A DNA stretch of 64,000 nucleotides. Source: Salegentibacter flavus (lineage in GTDB: Bacteria > Bacteroidota > Bacteroidia > Flavobacteriales > Flavobacteriaceae). Positions 8,782 to 16,728 of this stretch are shown here, piece after piece. The stretch spans positions 114,533 through 178,532 of the forward strand of contig NZ_FOVL01000005.1 of NCBI RefSeq assembly GCF_900115145.1. Reading direction: 5' to 3'. The stretch's first letter is position 1; every line of letters begins with the position of its first letter. The notes under the pieces are model-generated. The model did not search any database, was not told the origin of the DNA, and was given only the letters and a program-made list of their open reading frames with translations. A program made the position numbers and the translations under genes.

Positions 8782-9360
8782 TTAGGAGTTATTTAACGAG
8801 AATGCAAACCCTGAAAAACTTCCATGGTGAGAGAGAGAAAAATTGTAAGAAAGTGCCTGGTCATCGATATAAAATTGGGGAATAAAGTTCCTGTCTTTTT
8901 TTAGCTTGGGAAACTTTGAAAAAGTACCTGCAGTTGCTACAAACTCCCTTAGCAAAGATTGTCTTAGGTCTTCTTTAGAAGATAGGCTCTTCCAAATGAT
9001 TTTCTCATCTTCCCGGCAAGAGGCGCGACTATGAATAAAATTTGAATTGAAGAAGCTTTTGGTGAAAATTGACTCTTCCTCTATAATTACTTTTCCTGTA
9101 GTTGATTTTGAATTTGAAGATTGAAGAAAACATTCCAAACTGCACGGATTAAATTTTGGAGCCAGATTATGTTTTCTTTGCCAGGCTTTATAAGCAGCCT
9201 CTTTCATGCTCCAGAATAACCAGATCATTTTATCCCTGTTTTCTGAATCCAGAATTTGTTGACGTTCTTCTTTTGTAAATATTTTCTGAAGATATCCCCG
9301 CCGCCTCCAATTGCTTTGAGTTTTAGCGAGCTGCAAATCTACAATATCATTTCCTATCAT
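8782..9360 (-). CDS. 4'-phosphopantetheinyl transferase superfamily protein
   Basis: 192 residues. GNDIVDL (3-9) carries the Mg-binding Asp, WSMKEAAYKAW (50-60) carries Glu and Lys of the second signature, and SLSHHG is a C-terminal block. The family transfers the phosphopantetheine arm of CoA onto a serine of carrier proteins. The gene overlaps the ACP gene by four bases (ATGA), so it almost certainly activates that ACP. It is a single AcpS-like unit in its GNDIVD start but nearly Sfp-like in having the long insert 85-130. Last core gene of the polyketide operon. Confidence 0.85.
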   Translation of the reverse strand: MIGNDIVDLQLAKTQSNWRRRGYLQKIFTKEERQQILDSENRDKMIWLFWSMKEAAYKAWQRKHNLAPKFNPCSLECFLQSSNSKSTTGKVIIEEESIFTKSFFNSNFIHSRASCREDEKIIWKSLSSKEDLRQSLLREFVATAGTFSKFPKLKKDRNFIPQFYIDDQALSYNFSLSHHGSFSGFAFSLNNS

Positions 9361-9611
9361 TTTTCCTGCAATTTTTGCCTGATAATTTTTTTGGCATCCT
9401 CCACAGTCAGCATTCCTTCCATGGAATCGTTATCTACCTCAATATCAAATTCATCTTCAACATCAAGAATGATATCCACCAGGTTAGCCGAATTCACTTC
9501 CAGGTCCTGAATAAAATGAGAGCTATCGTTGAATTTCAGTAAGGCTTCCTTGTTTTGTGCATAAGGCTCTACTATATTTTTTAATTGAGCGTTCAGGTCT
9601 TTTTCTTCCAT
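9357..9611 (-). CDS. Acyl carrier protein
   Basis: 84 residues, four-helix ACP pattern with an acidic second helix (LVDIILDVEDEFDIEVDND). The phosphopantetheine serine is Ser41 in LEVNSANLVD; the usual DSL is NSA, typical of specialised rather than housekeeping carriers. It lies 17 bases after the ketoacyl synthase and overlaps the PPTase gene. It likely carries the growing acyl chain made by the operon's own enzymes and may deliver the starter to the type III PKS. Inference from context. Confidence 0.88.
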   Translation of the reverse strand: MEEKDLNAQLKNIVEPYAQNKEALLKFNDSSHFIQDLEVNSANLVDIILDVEDEFDIEVDNDSMEGMLTVEDAKKIIRQKLQEK

Positions 9612-9628
9612 TGCTGAAGATTTTGAGA

Positions 9629-10909
9629 TTATTTTTCTACTGTTTTTTTGAAAACTACTACTGCATTTACATCCCCAAATCCAAAACTTGCTTTAGCGAG
9701 GATGTTAAAGGGCTGCTCTTTTGTTTTAATTGGAACTCTTTCGGGTGAAATTATTGCTTGAATGTCGGGATGAAGATCGTCACAATTTATATTTCCAAAA
9801 ATAAATTTGTTTTTTAACTGAAGTACACTGGCCACACATTCTATGCTACCGGCTGCGCTTAGGCAATGACCTGTCATTCCTTTTAAGGAATTAATATAAG
9901 GAAAATTGTCTTTTCCACTTCCTAAAGCGGTCTTCCAGTTTACAATTTCAGTAGCATCCCTGGTGGTTGCCGTTAAGTGGCCGTTGATCACGTCAATTTT
10001 CCCTGCCGAAATCCCCGAATTACCTATTGCTTCTTTAATGCAGCGTTGGACTCCTGTATTATTGGCAGCAGTCATACTACCTCCTCCCCGCTGGCCACCG
10101 CTGTTCACGGCCCCGCCTAAAACTTCGGCATAGATTTTTGCGCCACGTTCTTTTGCCGATTCATACTCCTCAAGAACCAAAGCACCTGCTCCACTCCCCG
10201 GAACGAACCCGGTGGCTGTTGCACTCATTGGACGGGAAGCCGATGTTGGATCATCATTAAAATTATGTGGTAAGATGCGCATGGCATCAAATCCGCCCCA
10301 AACATAAGGCCCGTGATCATTACAACTACCCACCAGCATTCGTTTTGCCTTACCCGATTTTATCCTGTCATATCCCATTAAAACAGCTTCTGTGCCGGTA
10401 GTGCACGCTGAAGAATTGGTAGTAACCTGGTTTCCACAACCTAGTTTGCCGCCTAGAAAAGCGCTAAGTCCGCTGGCCATGGTTTGTAGAACGCTGGTAC
10501 TGCCCAACCTTCGGGTTTTACCAGCATCAATAAGCTGAATAGCTTCCCTGAATTTGTCCACGCCAAGAATTCCAGTTCCAAAAATGATCCCGCTATCCCA
10601 ATCGGGATTTTCCTTTTCACTGAAGCTTAAGCCGGCATCTTTCCAGGCATCGGTGCCGGCGATGGTTCCGTAGAAAATTCCACTTGAATTTAATCCGCGT
10701 AATTCCAGGGGAGAAAAATATTGCTGAAGGATTTCATCTGTCACTTCGGGCTGGCCGGCCACCTGGCAACCGAAATTAAGGTCTGCCAATTCCTGGTGAT
10801 GGGTAATTCCACATCTTCCGTTTCTAATGGCATCATTAAAATCAGGAAGATTCGTGGCATTTGGAGCTACCACACCCATACCGGTAATTACCACACGTTT
10901 TTCAGCCAT
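9629..10909 (-). CDS. Beta-ketoacyl-ACP synthase (KAS I/II type)
   Basis: 426 residues with the thiolase fold of FabF-like condensing enzymes. The triad is present: Cys169 in NSSACTTGTEA, His311 in INGHLTATTRDATE and His348 in KGMTGHCLSAAGS. It decarboxylates malonyl-ACP and extends an acyl chain. No chain-length-factor partner is encoded nearby, unlike aryl-polyene or type II aromatic clusters, so it probably acts as a homodimer in a small dedicated fatty-acid cycle. Lies between dehydratase (29-base gap) and ACP (17-base gap). Confidence 0.88.
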   Translation of the reverse strand: MAEKRVVITGMGVVAPNATNLPDFNDAIRNGRCGITHHQELADLNFGCQVAGQPEVTDEILQQYFSPLELRGLNSSGIFYGTIAGTDAWKDAGLSFSEKENPDWDSGIIFGTGILGVDKFREAIQLIDAGKTRRLGSTSVLQTMASGLSAFLGGKLGCGNQVTTNSSACTTGTEAVLMGYDRIKSGKAKRMLVGSCNDHGPYVWGGFDAMRILPHNFNDDPTSASRPMSATATGFVPGSGAGALVLEEYESAKERGAKIYAEVLGGAVNSGGQRGGGSMTAANNTGVQRCIKEAIGNSGISAGKIDVINGHLTATTRDATEIVNWKTALGSGKDNFPYINSLKGMTGHCLSAAGSIECVASVLQLKNKFIFGNINCDDLHPDIQAIISPERVPIKTKEQPFNILAKASFGFGDVNAVVVFKKTVEK

Positions 10910-10938
10910 TGGTTTTCATACTTTTTAAAAGTGATTTA

Positions 10939-11373
10939 TTAAGCACATATTCCGGCAATTTTCCCCTTGCATATTAGTTTCGCTTCAGCATTATACATTC
11001 TTACTTCACATTTTAATTTTTTAAACCTGAAATACATTTTTTCTGAAATCACTGTCACTTTTTCCCCCGGTAAAACAGGCAGATAAAAATCAACTTCGGT
11101 TGAACTCAAAGCTATTTTTTGCGGCTCCTCTTTTTCTTCTTTTAAAAGAAAAATTCCCAGGCAAACAACTCCTATCTGGGCCATACATTCGGTTAGAATC
11201 ACACCAGGCGTTACTGGTTGATTTTTAAAATGTCCTTTGTAGAAAAATTCATCTTCAGAAAAGGTATATGTTCCCTCCACACTATTTTCATCAATTCTGC
11301 TGAGTTCATCAACAAACAAAAACGGATGAGAATATGGCAGTTTGTCAAGTATCTCGTTGAATTTCAAAAGCAA
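10939..11373 (-). CDS. FabZ-like hotdog dehydratase
   Basis: 144 residues. PYSHPFLFVDEL (13-24) and YKGHFKNQPVTPGVILTECMAQ (45-66) are the FabZ signatures; His48 is the catalytic His and Glu62 occupies the place of the FabZ Glu/Asp partner. Family reaction: removal of water from 3-hydroxyacyl-ACP. Gap of 4 bases to the SDR gene upstream. Likely part of the operon's chain-building cycle. Confidence 0.85.
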   Translation of the reverse strand: MLLKFNEILDKLPYSHPFLFVDELSRIDENSVEGTYTFSEDEFFYKGHFKNQPVTPGVILTECMAQIGVVCLGIFLLKEEKEEPQKIALSSTEVDFYLPVLPGEKVTVISEKMYFRFKKLKCEVRMYNAEAKLICKGKIAGICA

Positions 11374-11377
11374 TGTC

Positions 11378-12175
11378 TTATTTTAAATGTTCGCCGCCGT
11401 TTACCGGAATGATGGTTCCTGTAATCCAGCCGGCTTCATCTTTGGATAGCAGGTAAACAACATTGGCCACATCGTTGGGGACGGTAAGTCTTTTAAAAGG
11501 GTTGTGTTTTAAAGCGTGAACTCTAAGGGTCTCATTACCCGGAATCATTTGAAATGATTTGGTTACGGTTACCCCGGCCTGAATACAATTTGCTCTAATT
11601 CCATAGGGAGCAAATTCAAGGGCAATACTTCTGGTAATAGCTTCCAGGGCTACCTTAGCGGCCGAAACGGCTGCATAACCCTGCCAGACTTTCTTATTTC
11701 CTTCACTGGTAAAAGAAATGATTCTGGCATCTTTAGCAAAAATTCCATGCTTAAAAATATCCTTGGTCCAATCATAAAGACTAATGGCCATAGCATCAAT
11801 GGTAATTTGAAAATCCAGGTTTTCCAGGGTGGCCTCATCCCCATTCATGGGTTTTAGATTCCCTTTTGCGATACTGTGAACTAGACTTCTGATTTTTCCC
11901 TCCGGGCCCAGAATCTTGAGGATCTCTGAAATGATTCCTTCCCTTTTTTCAGCATTGGTTGCATCAATATTGAAGCTCTCCAATTGCACATCACTGTTTT
12001 TGATGATATCTTCAAAAGCTTCTTCAATATCGGGAAGTTCAGCTTTTCTGTCGCGGTGAACAATAATAATGTTCATTCCGTGTTTTGCCAGTTTTCTTGC
12101 TGATGCAAGGCCCAGGCCACTGCTGCCACCCAAAATAAGGGCCCAGTAATTTGTGTCTTTAAATTCTGTTACCAT
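11378..12175 (-). CDS. SDR-family acyl-ACP reductase (YX6K type)
   Basis: 265 residues, Rossmann fold with the cofactor loop GGSSGLG (16-22) and HRDRK after strand 2, suggesting NADPH. The catalytic pair is Tyr167 and Lys174 in YAAVSAAK, spaced Y-x6-K as in enoyl-ACP reductases FabI/FabL, not Y-x3-K as in FabG ketoreductases. The glycine motif is closer to FabL/FabG. It could therefore reduce enoyl-ACP in the operon's cycle; a ketoreductase is not encoded here and would have to come from primary metabolism. Overlaps the type III PKS gene by seven bases. Confidence 0.82.
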   Translation of the reverse strand: MVTEFKDTNYWALILGGSSGLGLASARKLAKHGMNIIIVHRDRKAELPDIEEAFEDIIKNSDVQLESFNIDATNAEKREGIISEILKILGPEGKIRSLVHSIAKGNLKPMNGDEATLENLDFQITIDAMAISLYDWTKDIFKHGIFAKDARIISFTSEGNKKVWQGYAAVSAAKVALEAITRSIALEFAPYGIRANCIQAGVTVTKSFQMIPGNETLRVHALKHNPFKRLTVPNDVANVVYLLSKDEAGWITGTIIPVNGGEHLK

Positions 12176-13221
12176 TGCAATAAGATTCTTTGTGCCGAAA
12201 AGCCAGGGCCAAAACTCAGCATAAGTCCCTGTTCGCCTTCGGGAATGTTTTTATTCAGAAATTCCTGTAAAACATACAGTACGGTGGCGCTACTCATATT
12301 GCCATACAGCCGGAGCACCTCCCGGGTTTCTTCTATATTTTTCCCTAAGTTACCAAAAAGATCTTCAACAGTCTGTACAATTTTCTTTCCTCCGGGATGA
12401 AAAATCAAATGTTCTAGCTTTTCGATATCGGTACCATGCTTCTTTAAAAAAGGATATATAATATCGGGAAAATGTGCAGAAATGGTTGCCGGTACGCTTT
12501 CGTCAAGAATCATTTTTAAACCGTGGTTAGTAAGATCGAATCCCATCATGTGAGTAGCATCATAAAAATGATACATCTCCTCTCCTATAATTTCCGGTCC
12601 GGTTGCCTCTTCTTCTGAAGAAAGCAAAACACAAGCTGCCCCATCCCCAAAAATGGCGGCACTCACCATATTGGTCATACTAAAGTCGTTAAGCTGAAAA
12701 GTTGCGGTAGGACTTTCAACTGCAATAACCGCGGCTCTTTTTCCCTTATTTGATTTCAAAAAATTATGGGCATAGATCATCCCTGAAACTCCCGCAGCAC
12801 ACCCCATCTCGGTTACCGGTAATCTGGTGATGTTTTGTCTTAGATCCAGCTCATTAATTAAATAAGCATCAAGAGAAGGAATCATAATTCCTGTACAACT
12901 CACAGTGATAATATAATCCAGGGAATTCGGTTCCCAGCCGGCATTTTTCAAGGCTTTATTAAGGACCTTCGCCCCCATTTTTTTTGCTTCCCTTTTGTAG
13001 ATCCTGTTTTTATCTTCAAAGGAAGTCACTGTAAAAACTTCTTCCGGATCCATAATGGAATACCGCTTGTCTACCCCTGCCCCTTCAAAAATTTTTAAAA
13101 CTTTACGGCGAAAGCGTTCATTTTCATCGCTGAGCCAGTTTTCTACAAATGGCAAAATATCTGCTGTATTCCTGGAAAATTCCGGTAACTCTTTTTCAAC
13201 ATTAACTACTTTGGTGCTCAT
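12169..13221 (-). CDS. Type III polyketide synthase (chalcone/stilbene synthase superfamily)
   Basis: 350 residues from ATG 13221. The longer frame (to 13320) would overlap the methyltransferase by 95 bases, while 13221 sits 4 bases after its stop and gives the family's usual N-terminus. The catalytic triad is complete: Cys141 (TEMGCAAGVSG), His275 (FHPGGKK) and Asn308 (YGNMSSATVLYVL), plus FEGAGVDKRYS and the C-terminal SFGPGFSA. The enzymes condense an acyl starter with malonyl-CoA and cyclise it to pyrones, resorcinols or phloroglucinols. Neighbouring methyltransferase and flavoprotein resemble the srsABC arrangement of Streptomyces phenolic lipids. The product is not deducible from sequence. 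Confidence 0.92.
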   Translation of the reverse strand: MSTKVVNVEKELPEFSRNTADILPFVENWLSDENERFRRKVLKIFEGAGVDKRYSIMDPEEVFTVTSFEDKNRIYKREAKKMGAKVLNKALKNAGWEPNSLDYIITVSCTGIMIPSLDAYLINELDLRQNITRLPVTEMGCAAGVSGMIYAHNFLKSNKGKRAAVIAVESPTATFQLNDFSMTNMVSAAIFGDGAACVLLSSEEEATGPEIIGEEMYHFYDATHMMGFDLTNHGLKMILDESVPATISAHFPDIIYPFLKKHGTDIEKLEHLIFHPGGKKIVQTVEDLFGNLGKNIEETREVLRLYGNMSSATVLYVLQEFLNKNIPEGEQGLMLSFGPGFSAQRILLQW

Positions 13222-13225
13222 TCTT

Positions 13226-13939
13226 TTATTTCTGAATAATCCATTGATATCTGAAGGCCCATTTCCATTTAATCTCTGCCTGGCTTGCGGGTATTTTAGC
13301 TGAAAATCTTTCGAGATCACTTTTTTTAAAGCCTCTTAAAATAGAGGTTAATCCATCTTTTCTGGCAATTTCGTTACGGATAAACACCCTACAAAAGACC
13401 TGGAATAGGCGATATGCGATTTTACTTCGGTGTAAATCGTTTATTAAAACTCCATATTTAGCCTGCCGATGGAAAAGTTTTAGCAAATTTATGATCTGAG
13501 GATCAGTAAAATGATGTAAAGTGAGGGTGCAAAGTACAATATCAAAATTTTGCTTCCGGTAAGATTCACTGAAAACATCCATAACCTTAAATTCAATATT
13601 CGGATAATTTTCTGAAAGCCTTTTAGCAATTGAAATTGCATGAATATTTGCATCCACACCTGTGAGCTTTAATTCTATATTATTTTTCTTCCCCCATTGA
13701 GCGATTTCTCTCAGCATAGCACCATTCCCACAACCAACATCCACAATATTCCATTCCTGCTCTTGAGGATTTTCCCGTTGAATCTTTTTTATCCCGCTAA
13801 GGGTGACCTTATTGCCCCCAAGCCATTTATTGATATTTTCCAGATCTTTCAGGACTTTTTCCAATTCTTCCCCGCCGAGCTCAAAATTATCCATGATCTC
13901 CGCCTGATTTGTTCTAAAGGAAGTATTAATTATTTTCAT
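13226..13939 (-). CDS. SAM-dependent methyltransferase
   Basis: 237 residues. Motif I is VDVGCGNG (66-73), followed by GVDANIHAI (acidic residue binding the SAM ribose) and LCTLTLHHF (motif IV region). It fits class I O- or C-methyltransferases that act on small molecules. It overlaps the flavoprotein gene by four bases (ATGA) and ends four bases before the type III PKS, so its substrate is probably the polyketide or phenolic product. Confidence 0.87.
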   Translation of the reverse strand: MKIINTSFRTNQAEIMDNFELGGEELEKVLKDLENINKWLGGNKVTLSGIKKIQRENPQEQEWNIVDVGCGNGAMLREIAQWGKKNNIELKLTGVDANIHAISIAKRLSENYPNIEFKVMDVFSESYRKQNFDIVLCTLTLHHFTDPQIINLLKLFHRQAKYGVLINDLHRSKIAYRLFQVFCRVFIRNEIARKDGLTSILRGFKKSDLERFSAKIPASQAEIKWKWAFRYQWIIQK

Positions 13940-15060
13940 ATTACTGGGCGACCATGGGTTTGAGAGATAATTTTTGGAAGAAGTGAGGGGATGGTTTTTA
14001 CAAGGCTTTGAGAGACTTCAGCCAGGGAAGGATTCAAAAGTATATTCTGAAGCATTCTACCCGTCTGAAGCCTTCTTCTGAATGTTTTCTTCCATCCAAT
14101 TTCATACTCCTCTTCCATATTTTTTCTACTGAACCTATTCTTTTCCTGAGCCAGGATCACTTCTGAAGCTATTTTTGCACTATGCACGGCCATGGCCATG
14201 CCATTTCCGCAAAGCGGATGAATTAAACCTGCGGAATCGCCCATCATTAAAATATGTTCTTCTACTGCCTTTTTTTGGGAAAAAGAAATCTGTGCTATGC
14301 TTAATTCTTTTTCAAACAGCTCCTCAGCTTCATTAAAAAACTTGCGTAAATGCTTGTTTTGCATAAGCACTTTCTCTTTAAAAAGTTTAGGATCCTTATA
14401 CTTTTTAAAACTAGAGTAAGAAACCAGATAACAAACATTTACCGCTCCTGTTTCGGTTTTTGAAAGACCACAATAGCCACCTTTAAAATTATGAAGGGCT
14501 ACCTGATGTTCAGGAAATCCAGGATGGTGATAATGTGATTTAACCGCGAGCCAGGAGGATTTTTCTTTTATAAAATTTCGTTCGAGCTTTTTATCTAAAA
14601 TCGATCTTTTTCCAAAAGCTCCTAAAACAATAGGTGACTTATATTTTTTTCCGGAGGCTGTTGCAATTTCGAATTTATTATCATTACCCAATTTCACCTG
14701 CACCACCGCATCACAAACAACTTCAGCACCACTTTCTTTTGCCTTTTCCCACAGAAAATTATCCAGATTATACCTGCTTATACCCAAACCTCCTAAAAGA
14801 AGGTTTGCTTTAATACTATTTCCCTTTCTGGTACTATAAAAAAGTTCATTTATGAAGGGAGGATTCAGCTCCAAAAGATCAATCTCCAGGGATTCTAAAT
14901 AAGGAAGAATTTCTCTTGAAATATATTCACCGCAAACCTTGTGTTTAGGGTAAACCTCTTTTTCAAATACCTGAACCGGAACTCCTTTTTTGGAAAGATG
15001 AATGGCAGCGGTAAGCCCTGCAAGTCCGCCTCCAATCACTATTACTCCGGGATGCTCCAT
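13936..15060 (-). CDS. FAD-dependent oxidoreductase (geranylgeranyl-reductase/monooxygenase-like)
   Basis: 374 residues. The dinucleotide fold starts at once: VIVIGGGLAGLTAA (7-20), then VFEKE binding the FAD ribose. Cys43 in KVCGEYIS and the distal GDSAGLIHPLCGNGMAMAVHSA motif place it among flavoproteins that include geranylgeranyl reductases, PHBH-type hydroxylases and halogenases. No halogenase WxWxIP motif is visible. In a type III PKS operon with a methyltransferase, ring hydroxylation toward a quinone is the simplest reading. First gene of the operon. Confidence 0.85.
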   Translation of the reverse strand: MEHPGVIVIGGGLAGLTAAIHLSKKGVPVQVFEKEVYPKHKVCGEYISREILPYLESLEIDLLELNPPFINELFYSTRKGNSIKANLLLGGLGISRYNLDNFLWEKAKESGAEVVCDAVVQVKLGNDNKFEIATASGKKYKSPIVLGAFGKRSILDKKLERNFIKEKSSWLAVKSHYHHPGFPEHQVALHNFKGGYCGLSKTETGAVNVCYLVSYSSFKKYKDPKLFKEKVLMQNKHLRKFFNEAEELFEKELSIAQISFSQKKAVEEHILMMGDSAGLIHPLCGNGMAMAVHSAKIASEVILAQEKNRFSRKNMEEEYEIGWKKTFRRRLQTGRMLQNILLNPSLAEVSQSLVKTIPSLLPKIISQTHGRPVI

Positions 15061-15077
15061 GGTTTGAAGATACTTAA

Positions 15078-15112
15078 AACAAAAATAAAATCCCGGCCAG
15101 AAGCCGGGATTT
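15078..15112 (-). terminator. Terminator of the OmpA-family lipoprotein transcript
   Basis: On the minus strand AAATCCCGGC (15112-15103) pairs with GCCGGGATTT (15097-15088) around five bases, followed by TTATTTTTG. It separates the envelope genes from the polyketide operon. Confidence 0.85.
15080..15087 (-). promoter_or_regulatory. Possible -7 element for the polyketide operon
   Basis: On the minus strand this reads TATTTTTG, 20 bases before the flavoprotein ATG. It lies within the T tract of the preceding gene's terminator and has no -33 partner, so it may be chance. It is the only match in the short gap. Confidence 0.3.
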
Positions 15113-15138
15113 AAGATAAAATTATAGTATGATAAGGC

Positions 15139-15846
15139 CTAATTCTGGTCTTCTTCAGCGGCAGCCTTTCTTTTGGCTTCTTCTTTTAATTCTTCATTGG
15201 CTACAATGGCCAGCTCTACCCTACGGTTCTTAGCACGTCCCTCGACAGTGCTATTGTCGTATTTAGGTTGAAGTTCTCCATACCATTTGGTATCAAATCT
15301 TCCGCTGGCAAGACCCTGTCCTAATAAATAATTGGTAACGGCCTGGGCTCTGTTTTTTGAAAGAGTAAGATTATAACTTTCACTTCCTGTATTATCAGTA
15401 TGTCCTTCAACAAGGATATTGGAATCAGGATACTCTTTAAAGATATCGGCTAACTTATTCAGAGTTTCCTGGGATCTTGAGTTTATATTGTATTTCTCTG
15501 TGTCAAAATAAACCCCACTGGATTCATCAAAAGTTACATTAATACCTTCCCCTACTCTTTCTACTTCTGCTCCAGGAATTTCTTCTTCTATCCTTTGCGC
15601 CTGTTTATCCATTCTGTCACCAATAATGGCACCGGCAGTTCCACCTACTACTCCACCAATAATGGCTCCAAGAGCGGTGTTTCCGTCTCCGGTATTGTTA
15701 CCTACAACACCGCCAATTACCGCACCACCGGCTGAACCGATTACAGCACCTTTTTGTTTATTACTTGCATTCTTAGTTGCTTCACAGCCAAACAACATCG
15801 TTGCGGCAAAAAGTAAAGCGAACATTCTATTTAATTGCATCTTCAT
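15139..15846 (-). CDS. OmpA-family lipoprotein with glycine-zipper domain
   Basis: 235 residues. A lipoprotein signal ends at LFGC (about residue 21), so the protein is lipid-anchored in the envelope. Residues about 33-76 are a glycine-zipper segment (GAVIGSAGGAVIGGVVG ... GAIIGGVVGGTAGAIIG). The OmpA C-terminal domain (about 105-215) binds peptidoglycan; VEGHTDNTGSESYNLTLSKNRA and GRAKNRRVEL are its signatures. The tail is Lys/Glu/Ala-rich. It follows the lipocalin-like lipoprotein by 16 bases and is likely co-transcribed. Confidence 0.88.
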   Translation of the reverse strand: MKMQLNRMFALLFAATMLFGCEATKNASNKQKGAVIGSAGGAVIGGVVGNNTGDGNTALGAIIGGVVGGTAGAIIGDRMDKQAQRIEEEIPGAEVERVGEGINVTFDESSGVYFDTEKYNINSRSQETLNKLADIFKEYPDSNILVEGHTDNTGSESYNLTLSKNRAQAVTNYLLGQGLASGRFDTKWYGELQPKYDNSTVEGRAKNRRVELAIVANEELKEEAKRKAAAEEDQN

Positions 15847-15862
15847 ATCTGTATTATTTATA

Positions 15863-16345
15863 TTAATTTTTAGAAAAGTTCATTCGAATCACAAATGGAG
15901 AACCATCCAGACTAACTGTTTGTTCCCAAACCATTTGTGTATCACTTAAAGATCTAAGATTTAATCTGAAACCTTGATTTCCAGTTGTAGATTTGTAATT
16001 TTCATCGGTTGGTTTCAGTAAGAAATCATAAATACCTTCCGGGGTATTTTCTTCGTCTATAGACCACATGAAGTTGCGTTCTCCTCCATCACAGTTGATT
16101 CCCTGTACCCTGTAAGTTCCGTGGTTATTGTTTGAGATAAAATCCCAGGTACTACCTTCGAAGCAATCGGCGGAGGCATCATTTAATAAGGTTACATTAA
16201 ACTCACCCGAACTGTTAGGATAGGTTACGCTGGTTAATGTCCAGTCTCCATTAAAGGTTTTTCTGGCTTCTCTTGCTGTTTTACTTGGGCCACAGGCGGT
16301 AACCAGCAATAAGGTTATGGATACTAATACTAATAGTTTTTTCAT
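15863..16345 (-). CDS. Lipocalin-like lipoprotein
   Basis: 160 residues with a lipoprotein signal MKKLLVLVSITLLLVTACG (lipobox TAC at about 16-18). The rest is a small beta barrel starting FNGDWTLTSVTYP, the usual start of the lipocalin-like (DUF4923/PF13648-type) Bacteroidetes lipoproteins. Two further cysteines (DCFEG and NCDGG) may pair. Ligand unknown. Heads a two-gene unit with the OmpA-family lipoprotein. Confidence 0.75.
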   Translation of the reverse strand: MKKLLVLVSITLLLVTACGPSKTAREARKTFNGDWTLTSVTYPNSSGEFNVTLLNDASADCFEGSTWDFISNNNHGTYRVQGINCDGGERNFMWSIDEENTPEGIYDFLLKPTDENYKSTTGNQGFRLNLRSLSDTQMVWEQTVSLDGSPFVIRMNFSKN

Positions 16346-16436
16346 GGTTTTGGTATTATTTTAAATATAAAAACCCAATGCAAGCTCTGGACCAAACCAA
16401 AAAACCACATTGGATTCAAGATTATAGTAGATTAAA

Positions 16437-16598
16437 TTATCTTCGGAATAATCGACTGATTAATGAGATAACCAGAAGTACGATAAATATGTAAAAAATG
16501 ATCTTGGCAATATCAGCGAAACCTTCTGCAATGCCCCCAAAGCCAAAAATAGCGGCCACTAAAGCAATGATTAAAAAAATAACGATTAAACGTACCAT
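16437..16598 (-). CDS. DUF1328 (YtjA-like) small membrane protein
   Basis: 53 residues. The protein has two hydrophobic helices, [16 protein letters not shown] and [15 protein letters not shown], separated by [12 protein letters not shown], and ends in SRLFRR. This is the full pattern of the DUF1328/YtjA family of tiny inner-membrane proteins of unknown role, often stress-inducible. A good promoter match lies just upstream, so it is transcribed alone. Confidence 0.88.
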   Translation of the reverse strand: MVRLIVIFLIIALVAAIFGFGGIAEGFADIAKIIFYIFIVLLVISLISRLFRR

Positions 16599-16626
16599 AA
16601 TATTAGATTTATTGATTAGTTATGAA

Positions 16627-16658
16627 CTAAATTACAGTAGCAACCCAAGGTCAACAAA
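16627..16658 (-). promoter_or_regulatory. Promoter of the DUF1328 gene
   Basis: On the minus strand TTTG (16658-16655), 20 bases, then TAATTTAG (16634-16627). The -7 box has one mismatch to TAnnTTTG. The expected transcript would start about 20 bases before the ATG at 16598. Confidence 0.5.
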
Positions 16659-16728
16659 AGATTATTACTTATTTAACAATAGGTCCGTTAAGGTTTCTTA
16701 ATAATGAGGTAAAACTCTTTAATTAATG

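Noticed and set aside
12169..13320. Longer start for the type III PKS at 13320
   Set aside because: Would overlap the methyltransferase by 95 bases; ATG 13221 sits 4 bases after its stop and gives the usual N-terminus.
8782..15060. Flexirubin or dialkylresorcinol (DarA/DarB) or aryl-polyene cluster
   Set aside because: No DarA/DarB, ammonia-lyase, acyltransferase or paired ketosynthases; a complete type III PKS Cys-His-Asn triad is present instead.
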